A DNA stretch of 64,000 nt from Isochrysis galbana (GCA_018136815.1 CM030931.1:7088399-7152398); one strand, 5' to 3'; shown: positions 1 through 9,530, counted from the first letter of the stretch. A program made the numbers and translations. The notes: a model not told the origin generated them from the letters alone.

Positions 1-917
1 AGAAGTGGTTTGCCTACCTGCGGGTCGGGTCCCTGCACTCCACGCATAAACACGTTCAAGAGTTCTGGGTGATTGCAGTGTTGCCACATAAGTGCCAGTC
101 GACCCTGTTGCCGCCATCGGCCCCTCGTCACAGCTAAGCGGCTCAGGGTATGATTAGTCGTCCATCGCATGTTGGTGCTAAACGGCTCCGCCGCAGATCC
201 ACGCCAAACAGCCGTTGACTCCCTACACGGCCAAGAGGCGTTTGCATCAGGCTGAACCGCAGCTCTCCGAAGAAGCTCAGCATCCCACTCTGAAAGGTTG
301 GGGTCGCGTCCTTTCAGGGTGTTCCACTGGACGGCAGGTAAAGATGGCGTCCCGGCGCAGCTGATCATGGTAAGCCAAGGTATGGCACGGCCCTCGAAAT
401 CTCCGTGGCAGAATTCGTCGACGCAAACACGAATAGCAAAATCTCTACAATATTCCGGGGCACGAGTCTTAACCATTGACCGAACCATCCTAAGAACCGG
501 CAAAAACCTGCGCATTGCACTCCCGCCCGGTGAGTCGCTAGCCAGGCTTTCGCATGATGGCAGACGCTCCGGGAAAAGCCTCGACTTGTGCGGAATGTAC
601 ACGAAAATCTCGCCTCCCATCACGATCACGAGGGGGCATATGCGCGAAGGCGCTTTGCGCTCGCAGGCGGATCGGTTGTAGCCAAGGCGCGGGAGGAGAT
701 CCTCCTCCCGGATCCCGTTTGCGGCAAACGGCGAGAGCCACCTCGCAGCGAGCTGCCTTAAGCGGTTGGGCCGCGTAACCTCGCGTCGGCCGCCCTCGGC
801 CGGAATGTTCCACGCACTACACTCGGGGCTCTCGGCCGGAAGGATGGGAGCGCCGGGGCCCTCCGGCCGCGCGGAAGCTGGGGGCGTCTCCTTCGAGCGC
901 GCACACCACTCCGCCAT
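1..917 (-). CDS. Glycosyltransferase family 90 (CAP10) paralogue, 3' end outside window
   Basis: The minus strand is open from an ATG at 917 to the left edge, about 305 codons, with an in-frame stop just upstream at 954-956. The translation aligns almost residue for residue with the intact gene at 6418-8016: it shares PRLGYNRS, the SRICPLV stretch, VCVDEFCHG, the NTLKGRDPNLSEWD motif, the VWRGSAAEPFS core motif and QGRLAL-WQHC. GT90 enzymes transfer glucose or xylose from a nucleotide sugar to protein or glycan acceptors, usually in the ER or Golgi. No stop or frameshift interrupts the visible part, so it looks functional. The C-terminal half, including the sugar-nucleotide region, lies off the window. 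No signal peptide is visible at the chosen start, so an upstream exon is possible. Confidence 0.8.
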   Translation of the reverse strand, partial: MAEWCARSKETPPASARPEGPGAPILPAESPECSAWNIPAEGGRREVTRPNRLRQLAARWLSPFAANGIREEDLLPRLGYNRSACERKAPSRICPLVIVMGGEIFVYIPHKSRLFPERLPSCESLASDSPGGSAMRRFLPVLRMVRSMVKTRAPEYCRDFAIRVCVDEFCHGDFEGRAIPWLTMISCAGTPSLPAVQWNTLKGRDPNLSEWDAELLRRAAVQPDANASWPCRESTAVWRGSAAEPFSTNMRWTTNHTLSRLAVTRGRWRQQGRLALMWQHCNHPELLNVFMRGVQGPDPQVGKPL

Positions 918-1265
918 CGCCAGGCCGGCCCGCCCTCGAGCGTCTCTGTGATTCTATCTATAAGTCGCTAAAGTCATAGACAAGTATTTCCGTGCGCCCA
1001 AAATAAATGGATTTTTGGACCCCCGCCCCCTGAGCTCTCCATGAAGACGTGTCAGCGTGTCAGCCCCCCCCCCCCTCCCCCCGCGCGCAAAAATATTATG
1101 CCCTGAGTTCCAGCCGCCGCCCCCTACGCTTGACAAGCTCAGGGTTGTGAGGAGCTTAGAAACAGCAGCCGATTAGCATTTTTTGCGTTCGCCGCAAATA
1201 AATGATAAATGCTCCCCTCCCCCTGCCCGTGCGTGCGCCACCCTAGATGGGAAATACGTTTTTAC

Positions 1266-1385
1266 CGTATTTGGCCAGAGGCCAGAGGCCAAATACGACA
1301 TATGTATTTGGCTGTATTCGAAGCGCGTCCTGGGCTGTAGGCCTCGAATGTATTTGAAATGTATTTGGCCGGAGGCCAAATACAT
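1266..1385. repeat. Cluster of GTATTTGGCC palindromes
   Basis: Two hairpins are visible. CGTATTTGGCC at 1266-1276 pairs with its complement at 1287-1297. An almost loopless 12-bp stem spans 1359-1385 with a three-base loop. Further TGTATTTGGCTGTATT units lie at about 1302-1320 and 1384-1404. The surrounding 918-1590 holds no gene: it contains a C-run near 1064-1082 and AT-rich sequence. Confidence 0.6.
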
Positions 1386-1596
1386 ATGTATTTGGCTGTA
1401 TTTGCAAATAGTATTTGCGGGCCCCAGCACCGTATTTCCCATCCGCTAGGTGCGCCACATAAATACTAAATACAAATACTCATCCAAATCCAAAACCAAA
1501 ATTCTAGATCTAGATTTAGATATGAGATAGGTAGTTGCCTTTATCACGCGTCCGCAACTGCTATTGCTATTAGGTTAGCAGCTTACAGCTTATCAA

Positions 1597-2080
1597 CTAA
1601 GTTTATACTTAGTTCGCCCATAGGGGGGGCACGAGCCCCCCCCCTCTCTCCACTCCCTTGCCATGGGGGAGGAACCACCCACACTCTCCTGGCATGACTG
1701 ATGGCTTGCTAGGAGCACACTGCCTTGCTGACCCATCCCCATCCCTCTCCCCACAGGCACGCCGCCTGATTCGCCCGCCCTGGCCTGTCGTGGCCAGCCC
1801 ATCCCTCTGACCAGCCCCTCCTCCCCCTGGGCCCCTCCGATCGGGAACCCCTAGCCAGCTCCGGTCGAGCTGCAAGGGCGCGGAGTGCCAGCGAGGGAGA
1901 GGCAGGAGGCAGGAGGGGCTAGGGCGCTACGGCCATGCCCCAGCCTCACCTGCCCCCTGAGCCCTGAGCTGTGTCCTAGGCCCCTGCAGGCCACCTGGGG
2001 ACCTGAACCTGAAGAGCCCCCCCCCCCCCCCCCCGCCATCAATCAGCCATCAGGCGACTCCCACCGTGCACTACTAGCTA
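1597..2080. repeat. Rearranged element A fragments, head to head
   Basis: From 1597 the sequence reads the palindromic element A terminus (AACTAAGTTTATACTTAGTT), then the CCATGGGGGAGGAACC and TGGCCAGCCCATC blocks, in reverse orientation to the full copies at 19.4, 27.8 and 56.2 kb. From about 2030 the block CCATCAGGCGACTCCC...GTGCACTACTAG follows in forward orientation. The order shows two joined fragments rather than one element. No target duplication was found. Confidence 0.6.
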
Positions 2081-2169
2081 GGGGGATAGGGGGATAGATA
2101 GGGATAAAGGGCTAAGAATTAAAAACAAAACATGTGAAGATTGACGAAGATTGGGCGGATAAAGGGCTT

Positions 2170-2282
2170 AGATATGGTCCGGTCCCCCGCACTCCGAACC
2201 AGGCCTTAGGTAGCGCACCAGGGCCGGACCCCGGAAACCGAAGAAAAAGGAAAGAAGGGGGGCAGGGGAATAAATAAAATAA
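2170..2282 (+). repeat. LINE 3' UTR fragment
   Basis: This stretch matches the 3' untranslated part of the LINE at 48780-48890: CCCGCACTCCGAACCAGG, TTAGGTAGCGCACC, then a CCCCGGAAACC-AAGAAAAAGGAA block and a GGGGGGCAGGGGAA block. Only the 3' end is present, as expected of a 5'-truncated insertion, and the terminal T tail seen elsewhere is missing. Confidence 0.6.
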
Positions 2283-2283
2283 T

Positions 2284-2480
2284 TAATGTTATATCCTAGC
2301 CAACCCCACTAGCTAATTGGACACAACCTTTCCGTCCCGGAATCCCGCCATGCCTGACGAGCCAGGTGTCCGAGTGCTACCGGGGGGAGGGGGCTTTGCC
2401 CCCTCCCCTCGATATTCGATATTTGTCCTCCCCCCAGTGCACGCACCGACCCCGCGCACCCCAGCACGTCCTCTCCTCGA
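2284..2480 (+). repeat. Dispersed repeat family C
   Basis: ATATCCTAGCCAACCCCACT, the block CTAGCTAATTGGACA, the (T)GACGAGCCAGGTGTCCGAG block and the CCCTCCCCTCGATATTTG block recur at 9830-10000 (same orientation) and 33290-33475 (reverse). The family is dispersed and non-coding. Its class is unknown. Confidence 0.6.
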
Positions 2481-2549
2481 GTCTACGCTGGGGGAAAACC
2501 CCTTTCGGGTAAAAGCAACGCCGGGGGGGGGGGGGGGCACTCGTGAATA

Positions 2550-2915
2550 GGGGCCCAGGAGCGCTAATCTCTCCTCGCCGAAGCGAGTGGCCGCGGCGAG
2601 CCGCGGCCCTTCCCTCCTGGCTCTGGCGCCCCCGTCTTCTCTTACCCAAACGGGGCGAGAAGACACGTTTCTGCCGGAGGGGAGAGCTGCCGCTCCCCCC
2701 TCCCCTCCCTCTTCCCTTTTCCTCCTCTCTTCCCTGCGGCGGGGGCCCATGGCGCGCGCCTGCGGCCCCTCTTCAGGTCCCCAGGAGGCCGGCAGGGGCC
2801 TGGGAGCGCAGCTCAGGGGGCAGGTGAGGCTGGGGCATGGCCCTGGCCCCTCCTGCCTCTCCCTCGCTGGCTCTCGAGCCCCTGCCAGTCGACTGGAGCT
2901 GGCTGGGACGTGCAA
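2550..2915 (+). repeat. Divergent element A internal segment
   Basis: Contains element A landmarks in diverged form: the CATGGCGCGCGCCTGCGGC block, GCAGCTCAGGGGGCAGGTGA and the CTCCCTCGCTGGC block. It abuts the 3' side of the minus-strand unknown ORF that begins at 3246, so it probably truncates it. Confidence 0.45.
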
Positions 2916-2924
2916 GGGAGTTGT

Positions 2925-3246
2925 GGTCACTCTCCATGGTCACGTCGGGAGAGGAATCGGGCCAGGCATAGACTTCGTTGCAATCTGTCGTCGGCGGCGT
3001 CACGGCGGCGACCGTGGTGACCGACGCTTGTTGTTGGCCAGCGCGGGCTTGTTCGTACGGGCTCAGGTAGCGCTGGCAGAGGTTGACGCACGAAAGGGCC
3101 GAACGAGGGAGCTCGTGGTTCTCGACGCGGAAGCGAGTCTTTGCAAGACACTCGCCGAACTTGGTCGCGTTATCCACGCCGCGAGCCGCGTCGACCTTGT
3201 CGTTCCGGATGATGGACTCGAATCGTTGATTGATATCGTGCGACAT
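2925..3246 (-). CDS. Unknown protein, N-terminal fragment
   Basis: An ATG at 3246 (start MSHDINQRFESIIRNDKVDA) opens a minus-strand frame that reads as ordinary protein with mixed polar composition and several Cys residues for about 107 codons. It then runs into repeat DNA near 2920, where the composition becomes low-complexity Gly/Ala/Pro. I do not recognise the family. It lies in the same orientation as the broken gene at 3950-5170 and could be a downstream part of it, with the AT-rich ORF at 3268-3938 lying in between. Probably a gene fragment. Confidence 0.35.
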
Positions 3247-3267
3247 GTTTGGGTAGCATTTACCTCG

Positions 3268-3938
3268 GGATTTTAATCACCGTCTTGAAATACCTGCAGG
3301 AACTTGCCGAAGTGAGATCGAACGAGATAAAACGTGAGTTACACCTGACTAAACTAACGCAAGAGTACCAAACCCATGGGTTAGCCCGACATACTAGATC
3401 TTATGCGAAAATGGCGGCTGAGTTCAAAAAACGAGTGGATTCTTACACAACTATGGTAAGTACCCTTGAGGAATTGGCCAAGAAAACACCCGAACCAATT
3501 TCGTTTAGGGACGCTGTCTCAAGCATTCTCGATGAGGAATGGACAGCTTTGTCTAAAGCTCTGGAAGAGATTGACACATTGGACTTGGCGCTGATGAGGG
3601 GTCCCGTAACCCATATCGAGAACTACGTACTTACCAAACCTGAAGTTAGCAATAACTTAAAAAAACAGCTGCGAGAATTCAAGAAAAGATACGACAAAGT
3701 CTTAGAAGCCTACTGCTCGGTATTCAATAAAAAGAATCTGCTATCACTACGTAGCAATAACACAAAACTATACGAACTGCAACGGAAGCTCAAATTGTTC
3801 ATTGAGATCGTCAGTGAGTACTCTCAAGAATATGCCGGCAAATTTATTCGTGACATTCATAAGCTAAACGAAGAATATCATGACGTAGTCGAGGAAGCTT
3901 ACAAGGTAATAATGAGTAAACAGGGAAACACCTCTTGA
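3268..3938 (+). CDS. AT-rich helical ORF, BAR-like coiled coil, origin uncertain
   Basis: An uninterrupted frame ends at 3936-3938. The longest frame opens at a TTG (3249); the first ATG is at 3375 or 3411 depending on the model, and TACCTGCAG just before 3300 could be a splice acceptor, so the 5' end is unresolved. The protein (up to about 225 residues) is almost entirely predicted helix, rich in Lys, Glu and Leu, with heptad-like spacing over the C-terminal two thirds (LKKQLREFKKRYDKVLEAY and following). It vaguely resembles BAR-type membrane-curving helical bundles. Codons favour A/T at third positions, unlike the GC-rich neighbours, which suggests transfer or a viral or mobile origin. Function is not assigned. 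Confidence 0.5.
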
Positions 3939-3949
3939 AGGACGTGTCT

Positions 3950-5170
3950 CCGCGAAAGAGCGGACGAGACGCCCCCGCCGGAGAGCAACCTTGCTCGTCA
4001 GATATTTTTGGGGCGGGCGCGCGGAGAGAGAGAGGCACGCCCTCCCCTTCCCATCCACAGCCCCTCTACCCCATCCCCCGGCGAGTAGGCTCCCCAGGCG
4101 TTGTGGATGGCACAGGCGTTGTCGAAGGAGACCCTCTCGGGGCGCGCCCTCATGCCGAGCCAAGGCGATGCTGTTCTCGTCGCGTACGTGGTGCTCCTGG
4201 GCCTCTCCTTCGGGGTGCTCGCGGGGGGGGCTCATGGTAGGGTGAGACTGGAAGGGAAAGGAGACCAAATGAAGGCAAGCCGCCTGCCTTCAGATGGGCA
4301 GGAATACAACAGTGTGCTCCTGGCAAGCCATCAGGCGTGCCAGGAGAGTGGATGGTTCCTCCCCCATGGCAGGGAAGGAGTGGAGAGAGAGGGGGGCTCG
4401 TGCCGCCCGCGCGCATCGCGCCAGCCGATCATGGTGATTCTTGCGAAACATCTCGAAGCGGCGAAACAATCGCTCCTCACTCTTCTGTTTGTGGATGTAC
4501 ACGCTCCGGCGATGACGCCGCCACTCCAAGTCGCCGTAGAATCCCAAGCTGCGCTTCAGCGTCAGTACGCGCCGCGTACAGTAGACCGTGAACGCAACGA
4601 GATCGGCCGTGCGTGGGTTGCATTGAGCCAGAGTGATCTCGTCACCAGTCACCTGCAGCGGCTTGAGAGCCTACACGGCGTGCACGGCGTGCACCTGACG
4701 AAACCCTTTTTTCCGTGCGGAAACTTCCATGCGCACGCACGGAGTACCCGCGGGGGAGGGGGGAGCCCGAGGCGCTTCGATGATGAATTGCAGCTGGGTT
4801 ACGATTGGGCACGAGTGAGGATTGGGTGCTTTCTGAAGGAGGGAGAAGAACCGTGGTACCCTGGGGTGAGGCATGGGGAAACGTTTGAGCAGCTCCTGCT
4901 TCTTTGCTTCGAAGACGAGTTCCATGTCATGGTCGGGGTCATCGAGCAGGATGGCGCCCTTGATGAGAATGTCGAGAGCGGCGACGTGAGCGCCTTGGGT
5001 GTAGGGCGTGAGAGTTCGCTTTGCCGCAGGCTCGCCGCCCTGTGTGATGTCCACTTTGGAGCCCTTGGTGGAGTTCTCATCAGGTTGAAGAGTGTCGGAG
5101 TGAGCGGATGGTGTCTCCATGGCCGATGGAGAGTGAGTGCCTTGATGAGCAAGGTGACCCAAGTCTGGAA
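3950..5170 (-). pseudogene. Broken unknown gene with intron-like interruptions
   Basis: Protein-like minus-strand segments occur at about 5160-4760 (with KRTLTPYTQGAHVAALDILI and LDDPDHDMELVFEAKKQELL), 4654-4420 (VTGDEITLAQCNPRTADLVA and LKRSLGFYGDLEWRRHRRS) and 4235-4080 (ERVSFDNACAIHNAWGAYS). Between the first two, a GT near 4749 and GCTGCAG near 4655 could bound a 95-nt intron. An element A fragment sits between the second and third. I cannot name the family. Reading-frame breaks and the repeat insertion make a functional gene unlikely, although splicing could join some pieces. Confidence 0.35.
4300..4412 (+). repeat. Element A terminal fragment
   Basis: Matches the distal part of element A: CTCCTGGCAAGCCATCAGGC, GTGCCAGGAG, GGTTCCTCCCCCATGGCAGG and the GGAGTGGAGAGAGAGGGGGG-CTCGTGCC block. 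The palindromic terminus is missing, so the insert is truncated. It interrupts the unknown minus-strand gene. Confidence 0.6.
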
Positions 5171-5420
5171 GGAGGAGGGCCGTATGCTTCCCCCCTCGCG
5201 AGGGCGCCGTGCGTGCGCATAGAAACTTTTCGCCCTAAGGCCCACATTAACGTAAAGTAGCCATATACGAGATGTTTCGTTTGCGCAGCACGTGTGATTG
5301 CTTGCAATCATTGTGCACGCCGTGCACGCCGTGCGTATGCACATCGACTTCCCCCCCCGCGGGGCGCCGTGCGTGCGCATAGCAACTTCCAGGAAGGTGC
5401 ACGCCGTGCGTTCACTCTTT
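4671..5420. repeat. Inverted and direct copies of a GTGCGTGCGCATGGAA motif
   Basis: The motif CGCCGTGCGTGCGCATAG followed by AACTT occurs at 5205-5228 and 5365-5391, and in reverse complement near 4722-4756, each beside a short CCCGCGGGG-type run. CGTGCACGCCGTGC units flank it at 4676-4700 (reverse) and 5313-5335. The arrangement brackets part of the unknown gene with inverted repeats about 450 bp apart. A diverged copy is at about 40155-40175. Confidence 0.5.
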
Positions 5421-5479
5421 CCGCGGGGGAACTCTGGGCGCAGAGGACGGGCGGAACCCCTGGCCCCCCCCCTGGGACC

Positions 5480-5640
5480 AGTTGATTATTACCGTATATG
5501 ACGAGAACACTAACGTAAACGGCTGGTCTTCTGATCTCTCTCTCTCTCTCCCGCCCCCGGGGGGGGGGTCCCCATCTTCCCCTCCTCCCCCTCTCATCGG
5601 CCTACAATGCCAAAGTCTAGCTAGTGAACTTAGATAACCG
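5480..5640 (-). repeat. LINE-related 3' segment (reverse)
   Basis: Reverse complement of the pyrimidine-rich block ending TTTAC-TTAGTGTTCT seen at 45180-45297 and 55990-56135. Here it reads ACACTAACGTAAAC in the forward sense, with the CT/GA-rich tract after it. It belongs with the short elements that carry the LINE 5' hairpin. Confidence 0.45.
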
Positions 5641-5759
5641 TATATTTTTTCTGTTTTTGTTTGGGTTTGGCTTTACTGTTTATTGTTTACTCTTGTGCGC
5701 CCATGCACGCGATGTGATTAGCGAAGAAGCTTTGACGGCGTAGATCTAATGTACAACTA

Positions 5760-5832
5760 CAAAGCAACTACAATACAACTGTGGACATTTGATCGCTCAG
5801 TTCGACTGATGTCCCACTATTGACGGAACGAC
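5760..5832 (+). repeat. Family G conserved 60-bp motif, copy 1
   Basis: The block GGACATTTGATCGCTCAGTT plus CGACTGATGTCCCACTATTG and ACGGAACGACACC is repeated at 40708-40770 (same strand) and, reversed, at 30460-30520. It is almost identical across copies while the flanks differ. No coding potential is visible. Confidence 0.6.
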
Positions 5833-5854
5833 ACCTGAAGGCGTTTTGCCGGCT

Positions 5855-5980
5855 TTTGCCCATAGCATGCCATAAGGCATGCCAGGAGGGTGGGTGGTTC
5901 CTCCCCCACAGCAGGGGAGAGGTACGGAGGGGGGGGGGGGGGGGGCTCGTGGCCCCCCATCCATGGGTGAAGCGGAATAA
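5855..5980 (+). repeat. Element A terminal fragment
   Basis: Carries GCATGCCAGGAGGGTGGGTG, the GGTTCCTCCCCCACAGCAGG block, a G-run and a decayed palindromic terminus (AATAAACTTAG). Only this end of element A is present. The rest of 5980-6417 holds a CT tract near 6065-6105 and no supported gene. Confidence 0.55.
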
Positions 5981-6417
5981 ACTTAGCGTTGTCTACTACT
6001 TCGAAGTACTACTTCTAAGCTTCTAAGAGATTTAGATCGAAAACTCAGGTTCGGTAGTTTCAGTTTTTCTCTCTCCCTCTCCCTCTCCGCCCCCCCCTCC
6101 CATATGAGACCCGCAGTTGGGTCCCCAGAGAAAGCCGCGGCCTGCGCGGTGAAAATTAAAAGTGCACAAGTATCTTCAACATGAAATAGAAATAGATATG
6201 ATAGAAAAGGGCATTCATGCATGTCATCATCGGGGCACTTACAAGTTACAAGATTTCCATCAACACTGTCCACTGCCGCCGCCCGAGCCTAGAGCTAGAA
6301 GAGGTCTAGATGGAATATTTGTAGTCAACATCGATATCGATTGATCTGATCTTGATGAACCAATGGCGACGCAGCCCATATCATTCCGATAGAAAGTATC
6401 CCTCCCTAGTTGGGCCG

Positions 6418-8016
6418 TTAGCACCAGCCCGCCCGTCTCGGCTGTGTGGCTTCTGTGCTGCCGTCTAGCGTGGCCGCATCCATCACCGAATCTATGGGCT
6501 TGCCAGCCTTGCGGTGAAAGAAGGAGCAGTCGTAGGTCCTGTTGCCGTCAGCTGATCGTTTCCAACCGCAATCGAACTTGACCACTTGGTCCTGAGGGAG
6601 GCGCTCCAACAATCCGGCCACGCCTTGCGAGTCGCGATACAGGCGCGCATACCCAAGTATGAGGGCTTCCATGTAGATGGACATGGCCGCGACACTAAAC
6701 ACCTCTGTGGCTTGCCTTGACGCAGCTCGTGCAATAGCCTGAGCTCGTGCGTCGTGCTTGCGAAGCCAGCGGACCGCATTGCTCACATTGATCAGCTTTG
6801 ACGAGACAGGGACGTAATGGACGAAGGGGTGGAATAGCGGTTCGAACCACTCACGCACGCCCATATCCTGCTTGATGACCACGGCGTGCGAAAGAAGGAG
6901 GTGCTTCAACCGGTCAGCCCAACCTCCGACGCCCTCGACGTGAATGAGGTACCGGTAGGCCCGCGCCTGTTGGGCGAGTGAAAGCACCTTCTGCTTATGT
7001 ACACCGAGCTTCGCCACACATCCCTTGTACTGTGGGTCCGAAATGAGGTTTTTGCCGACGCCCGGGTTGGCACCCTGAAGTCCGCGCATGTGCACATCAA
7101 GCAGCATCGGATGGATGCAGTGCTGCCACACAAGTGCGAGGCGGCCCTGCGATTTCCACTTGCCTTTGGTGATGGGTAACCTCTCCAAGGTGCGGTTGCT
7201 CGTCCAACGCATGTTTGTCGAGAATGGTTCGGATGCGGACCCGCGCCACACGGCTCTGTCGATGCGGCAGTGCCATGATGCGTTGGCCACACGCCACAGC
7301 TCCGCCTGGTCGAGCAGCAGCTGATCCCACTCTGACAAGTTCGGGTCGCGGCCCTTGAGCGTGTTCCATTGGACCGCAGGCAACGAAGGAGTCGGCAGAC
7401 AACTGATCATAGTGAACCAAGGCAGGGGCCGGTCTTCAAACACTCCGTGGCAGAATTCGTCGACGCATACGCGCACAGCAAAGTCCTTCCTATTCCACCA
7501 CCACAGCTTGCTCAGCGTTGAGCGCATGAATCGAAGGATGTGCAAGAGCCGGCGCATTGAGGCCCCGCCCGGCGAGTCACCACTGAGGTGCCTGCATGAT
7601 GGCAGCCGCTCTGGGAACAGGCGGGAGGTGTAAGGAATGTAGACAAAGATTTCTCCGCGCTGCACCATGACGAGAGGGCAGATCCGCGAAGGCGACTTGC
7701 GGTCGCAGTGCGAGCGATTGTAGCCCAGCCGCGGCATCAGCTCTTCCTCGCGCACCCCCGAGTGCTCAAAGGGCTTGAGCCAGTGGGCCGCAAGGCTGCG
7801 CAGCCTCTCGGCGGACTCGGGCGCGATATACCGCTGCCCTGCCTCGGCATCGATCGGCCAGGGCGAGCAGTCGGGAACCTCATGCCGCGTGTGCTGCGCG
7901 GGCGAACGTCTGGCGTGATCCGTCTGTATGAAGCCGTGCCCCTCAGCACACCAGCGTTCTGATGGGGTGGAGTCCAAGCCGGAGGGGGGCAGAGTGAACC
8001 GTTGGGTCGAGGACAT
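6418..8016 (-). CDS. Glycosyltransferase family 90 (CAP10/O-glucosyltransferase-like)
   Basis: A single-exon frame of 532 codons from an ATG at 8014-8016. GT90 hallmarks appear in order: CRIDRAVWRGS around residue 250-260, the WQHCIHPMLLDV stretch, YRYLIHVEGVGGWADRLK near residue 345-365 (family consensus YLI-DG-G-S-RLK), LLLSHAVVIKQD, FHPFVHYVPV, and a WLRKHDARAQAIA helix near residue 415-430. Family members glycosylate Ser/Thr of secreted proteins or polysaccharides in the ER or Golgi. The catalytic block is complete, but no signal peptide or anchor is seen at this start, so a 5' exon may be missing. A close paralogue in the same orientation lies at 1-917, implying a local duplication now separated by repeats. 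Confidence 0.85.
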   Translation of the reverse strand: MSSTQRFTLPPSGLDSTPSERWCAEGHGFIQTDHARRSPAQHTRHEVPDCSPWPIDAEAGQRYIAPESAERLRSLAAHWLKPFEHSGVREEELMPRLGYNRSHCDRKSPSRICPLVMVQRGEIFVYIPYTSRLFPERLPSCRHLSGDSPGGASMRRLLHILRFMRSTLSKLWWWNRKDFAVRVCVDEFCHGVFEDRPLPWFTMISCLPTPSLPAVQWNTLKGRDPNLSEWDQLLLDQAELWRVANASWHCRIDRAVWRGSASEPFSTNMRWTSNRTLERLPITKGKWKSQGRLALVWQHCIHPMLLDVHMRGLQGANPGVGKNLISDPQYKGCVAKLGVHKQKVLSLAQQARAYRYLIHVEGVGGWADRLKHLLLSHAVVIKQDMGVREWFEPLFHPFVHYVPVSSKLINVSNAVRWLRKHDARAQAIARAASRQATEVFSVAAMSIYMEALILGYARLYRDSQGVAGLLERLPQDQVVKFDCGWKRSADGNRTYDCSFFHRKAGKPIDSVMDAATLDGSTEATQPRRAGWC

Positions 8017-8571
8017 CACTCGATCGAACTACAGTCCATCCCCCACCCCGCCCACGCGTGCCCGCCCCTTCTCTCTCTCCTCTGCCTCCTTTCCTTTGCC
8101 GCCCTCTCTCTGCCGCACGTGGTCCCTTAGAGCCCTCCCGTGAGCGGAGGCAGTGGAGGGGGAAAACGTAAATCTTGGAAGTAAACAGAAAGAGGCGGGG
8201 GGGGGGGGGGGGGGGGTCCTCCGCCATCATCGGGTGCTGCTGCGGCTCGAGGTGTTTTCTCTGTTTTGTTTGCGCGGCGAGGTTGCAAGAGAACGATAGA
8301 AGAGAAAAGTTGAGGATGACGAGTAGAGTACAAGAGAGAAGCACGCCGCGATCGGTCCTCAAGTCCCCTCGTCAAAGGAAACTGGTAGTATCGCGGGGGC
8401 TTCGCGGGGTTGAAACGACATTGGAAGAAGGTTCGAAGAGTAGCCCGTTCAAAGAAGTCACGATCCTCAATCCTTCCGTAAACCGGAGAGTTGGAAGAGG
8501 AAGAGGCCCAGTGCGCGCCTCTTCCAACTGTCTGCCGGTGGAAGAGAGGAGAGAGGAGAGCGATAGAGCGA

Positions 8572-9530
8572 TGGCGCCGAGGCCGGTGAGGGCAGCCCGG
8601 CGGCACAAGCCGACCGCGAGCCAAGGCGCCGGCCGAGCGTCACAAGGGTGGCGGGGTGGCGATGGTGGGGCCCCAGCCCCAGAAGCAACAGCGCTCACAA
8701 CGCCCCCTCACTCGCCCTGTTCCGCAGGGGAGAGAAACGCGCAACAACCGCTTCGACCGGACAGTGGAGCGCAAAGTTGCGCTGTTGCGCTGCTCAAGCA
8801 AGTGTTGGAGGCAGGCAACGAGGCGTTCAAGACGTTCAAGGACAAGGACGGCAGCACGGCGGCGAAGAACGGACACACCTAGAAGTGGGTGTGGACGAGA
8901 ACGAGGAGAATGAGAATGGCATCTTGCCCATCGTGATGCGCGACGACTCCATGCATGGCGCCTCGTTGCCATCGTATGCCTCTGTCATCGCCTCGCTGAA
9001 AGGTTGGGTTCAGGTGTGCCCTGGCCCTGCGATAGCGGCGACAGGCTTGCACGCGTGGCTTCACCACAAGCCACAAGCCTAGCCTGGGCCTCCAGGCGTT
9101 GTCTCATCCCAGCAGGAAAATTCACTGCCCCCCCACTTGCCTCATTGCGGATGCAGGCAGGCGCGCATCTCTTCACCGCCGGGAAGGAGCAAGCAGAGTA
9201 AGCGGAGCCGATTATGAGGAGGATGACCCCGAGGACACCTCGGAGACCCAGTCAGAGCGCCCTCTGACTGACGAAGTACGAGACGTTGATCGTTGAGGTG
9301 AGCGAGCTCCGCAAGTCGACTCCTTCCCGCAACTTGGAAGAGCGGGGAGGGGGAGCGATGGCGCCGAGGAAGGAGGGCTGCCTGGCGACACCATCCCACT
9401 GTGAGGCGAGGCGTCGACGGGGAGACGCATGGGTGGTAGGGCGGCGATGGCAAGGCCCTAGCAGCGCTCACAACGCCCCCTCCCCATGTTCCGCAGGAGA
9501 GAGAAGCGCGTGTGCGGCGTGCTGATCCTG
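8572..9530 (+). other. Partial tandem duplication of an unknown gene start
   Basis: Two related segments begin with ATGGCGCCGAGG (8572 and 9358). Each is followed by a GGCGATGG-containing block, CAGCGCTCACAACGCCCCCT and a splice-acceptor-like TGTTCCGCAG before a GAGAGA-AACGCG block. The first copy continues with protein-like exons: VLEAGNEAFKTFKDKDGS to about 8880, an acidic stretch EVGVDENEENENGILPIVM to about 9000, and EEDDPEDTSETQSERPLTDE at about 9210-9280. Exon joining is not certain and the family is not recognised. The second copy seems to be a truncated duplicate. Confidence 0.35.

Noticed and set aside
4101-5222. 373-residue plus-strand ORF
   Set aside because: It crosses an element A fragment and lies antisense to the protein-like minus-strand segments; no domain.
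7355-7633. Plus-strand ORF with a counterpart at 298-681
   Set aside because: Both are antisense shadows of the two GT90 genes; the shared frame only reflects their homology.
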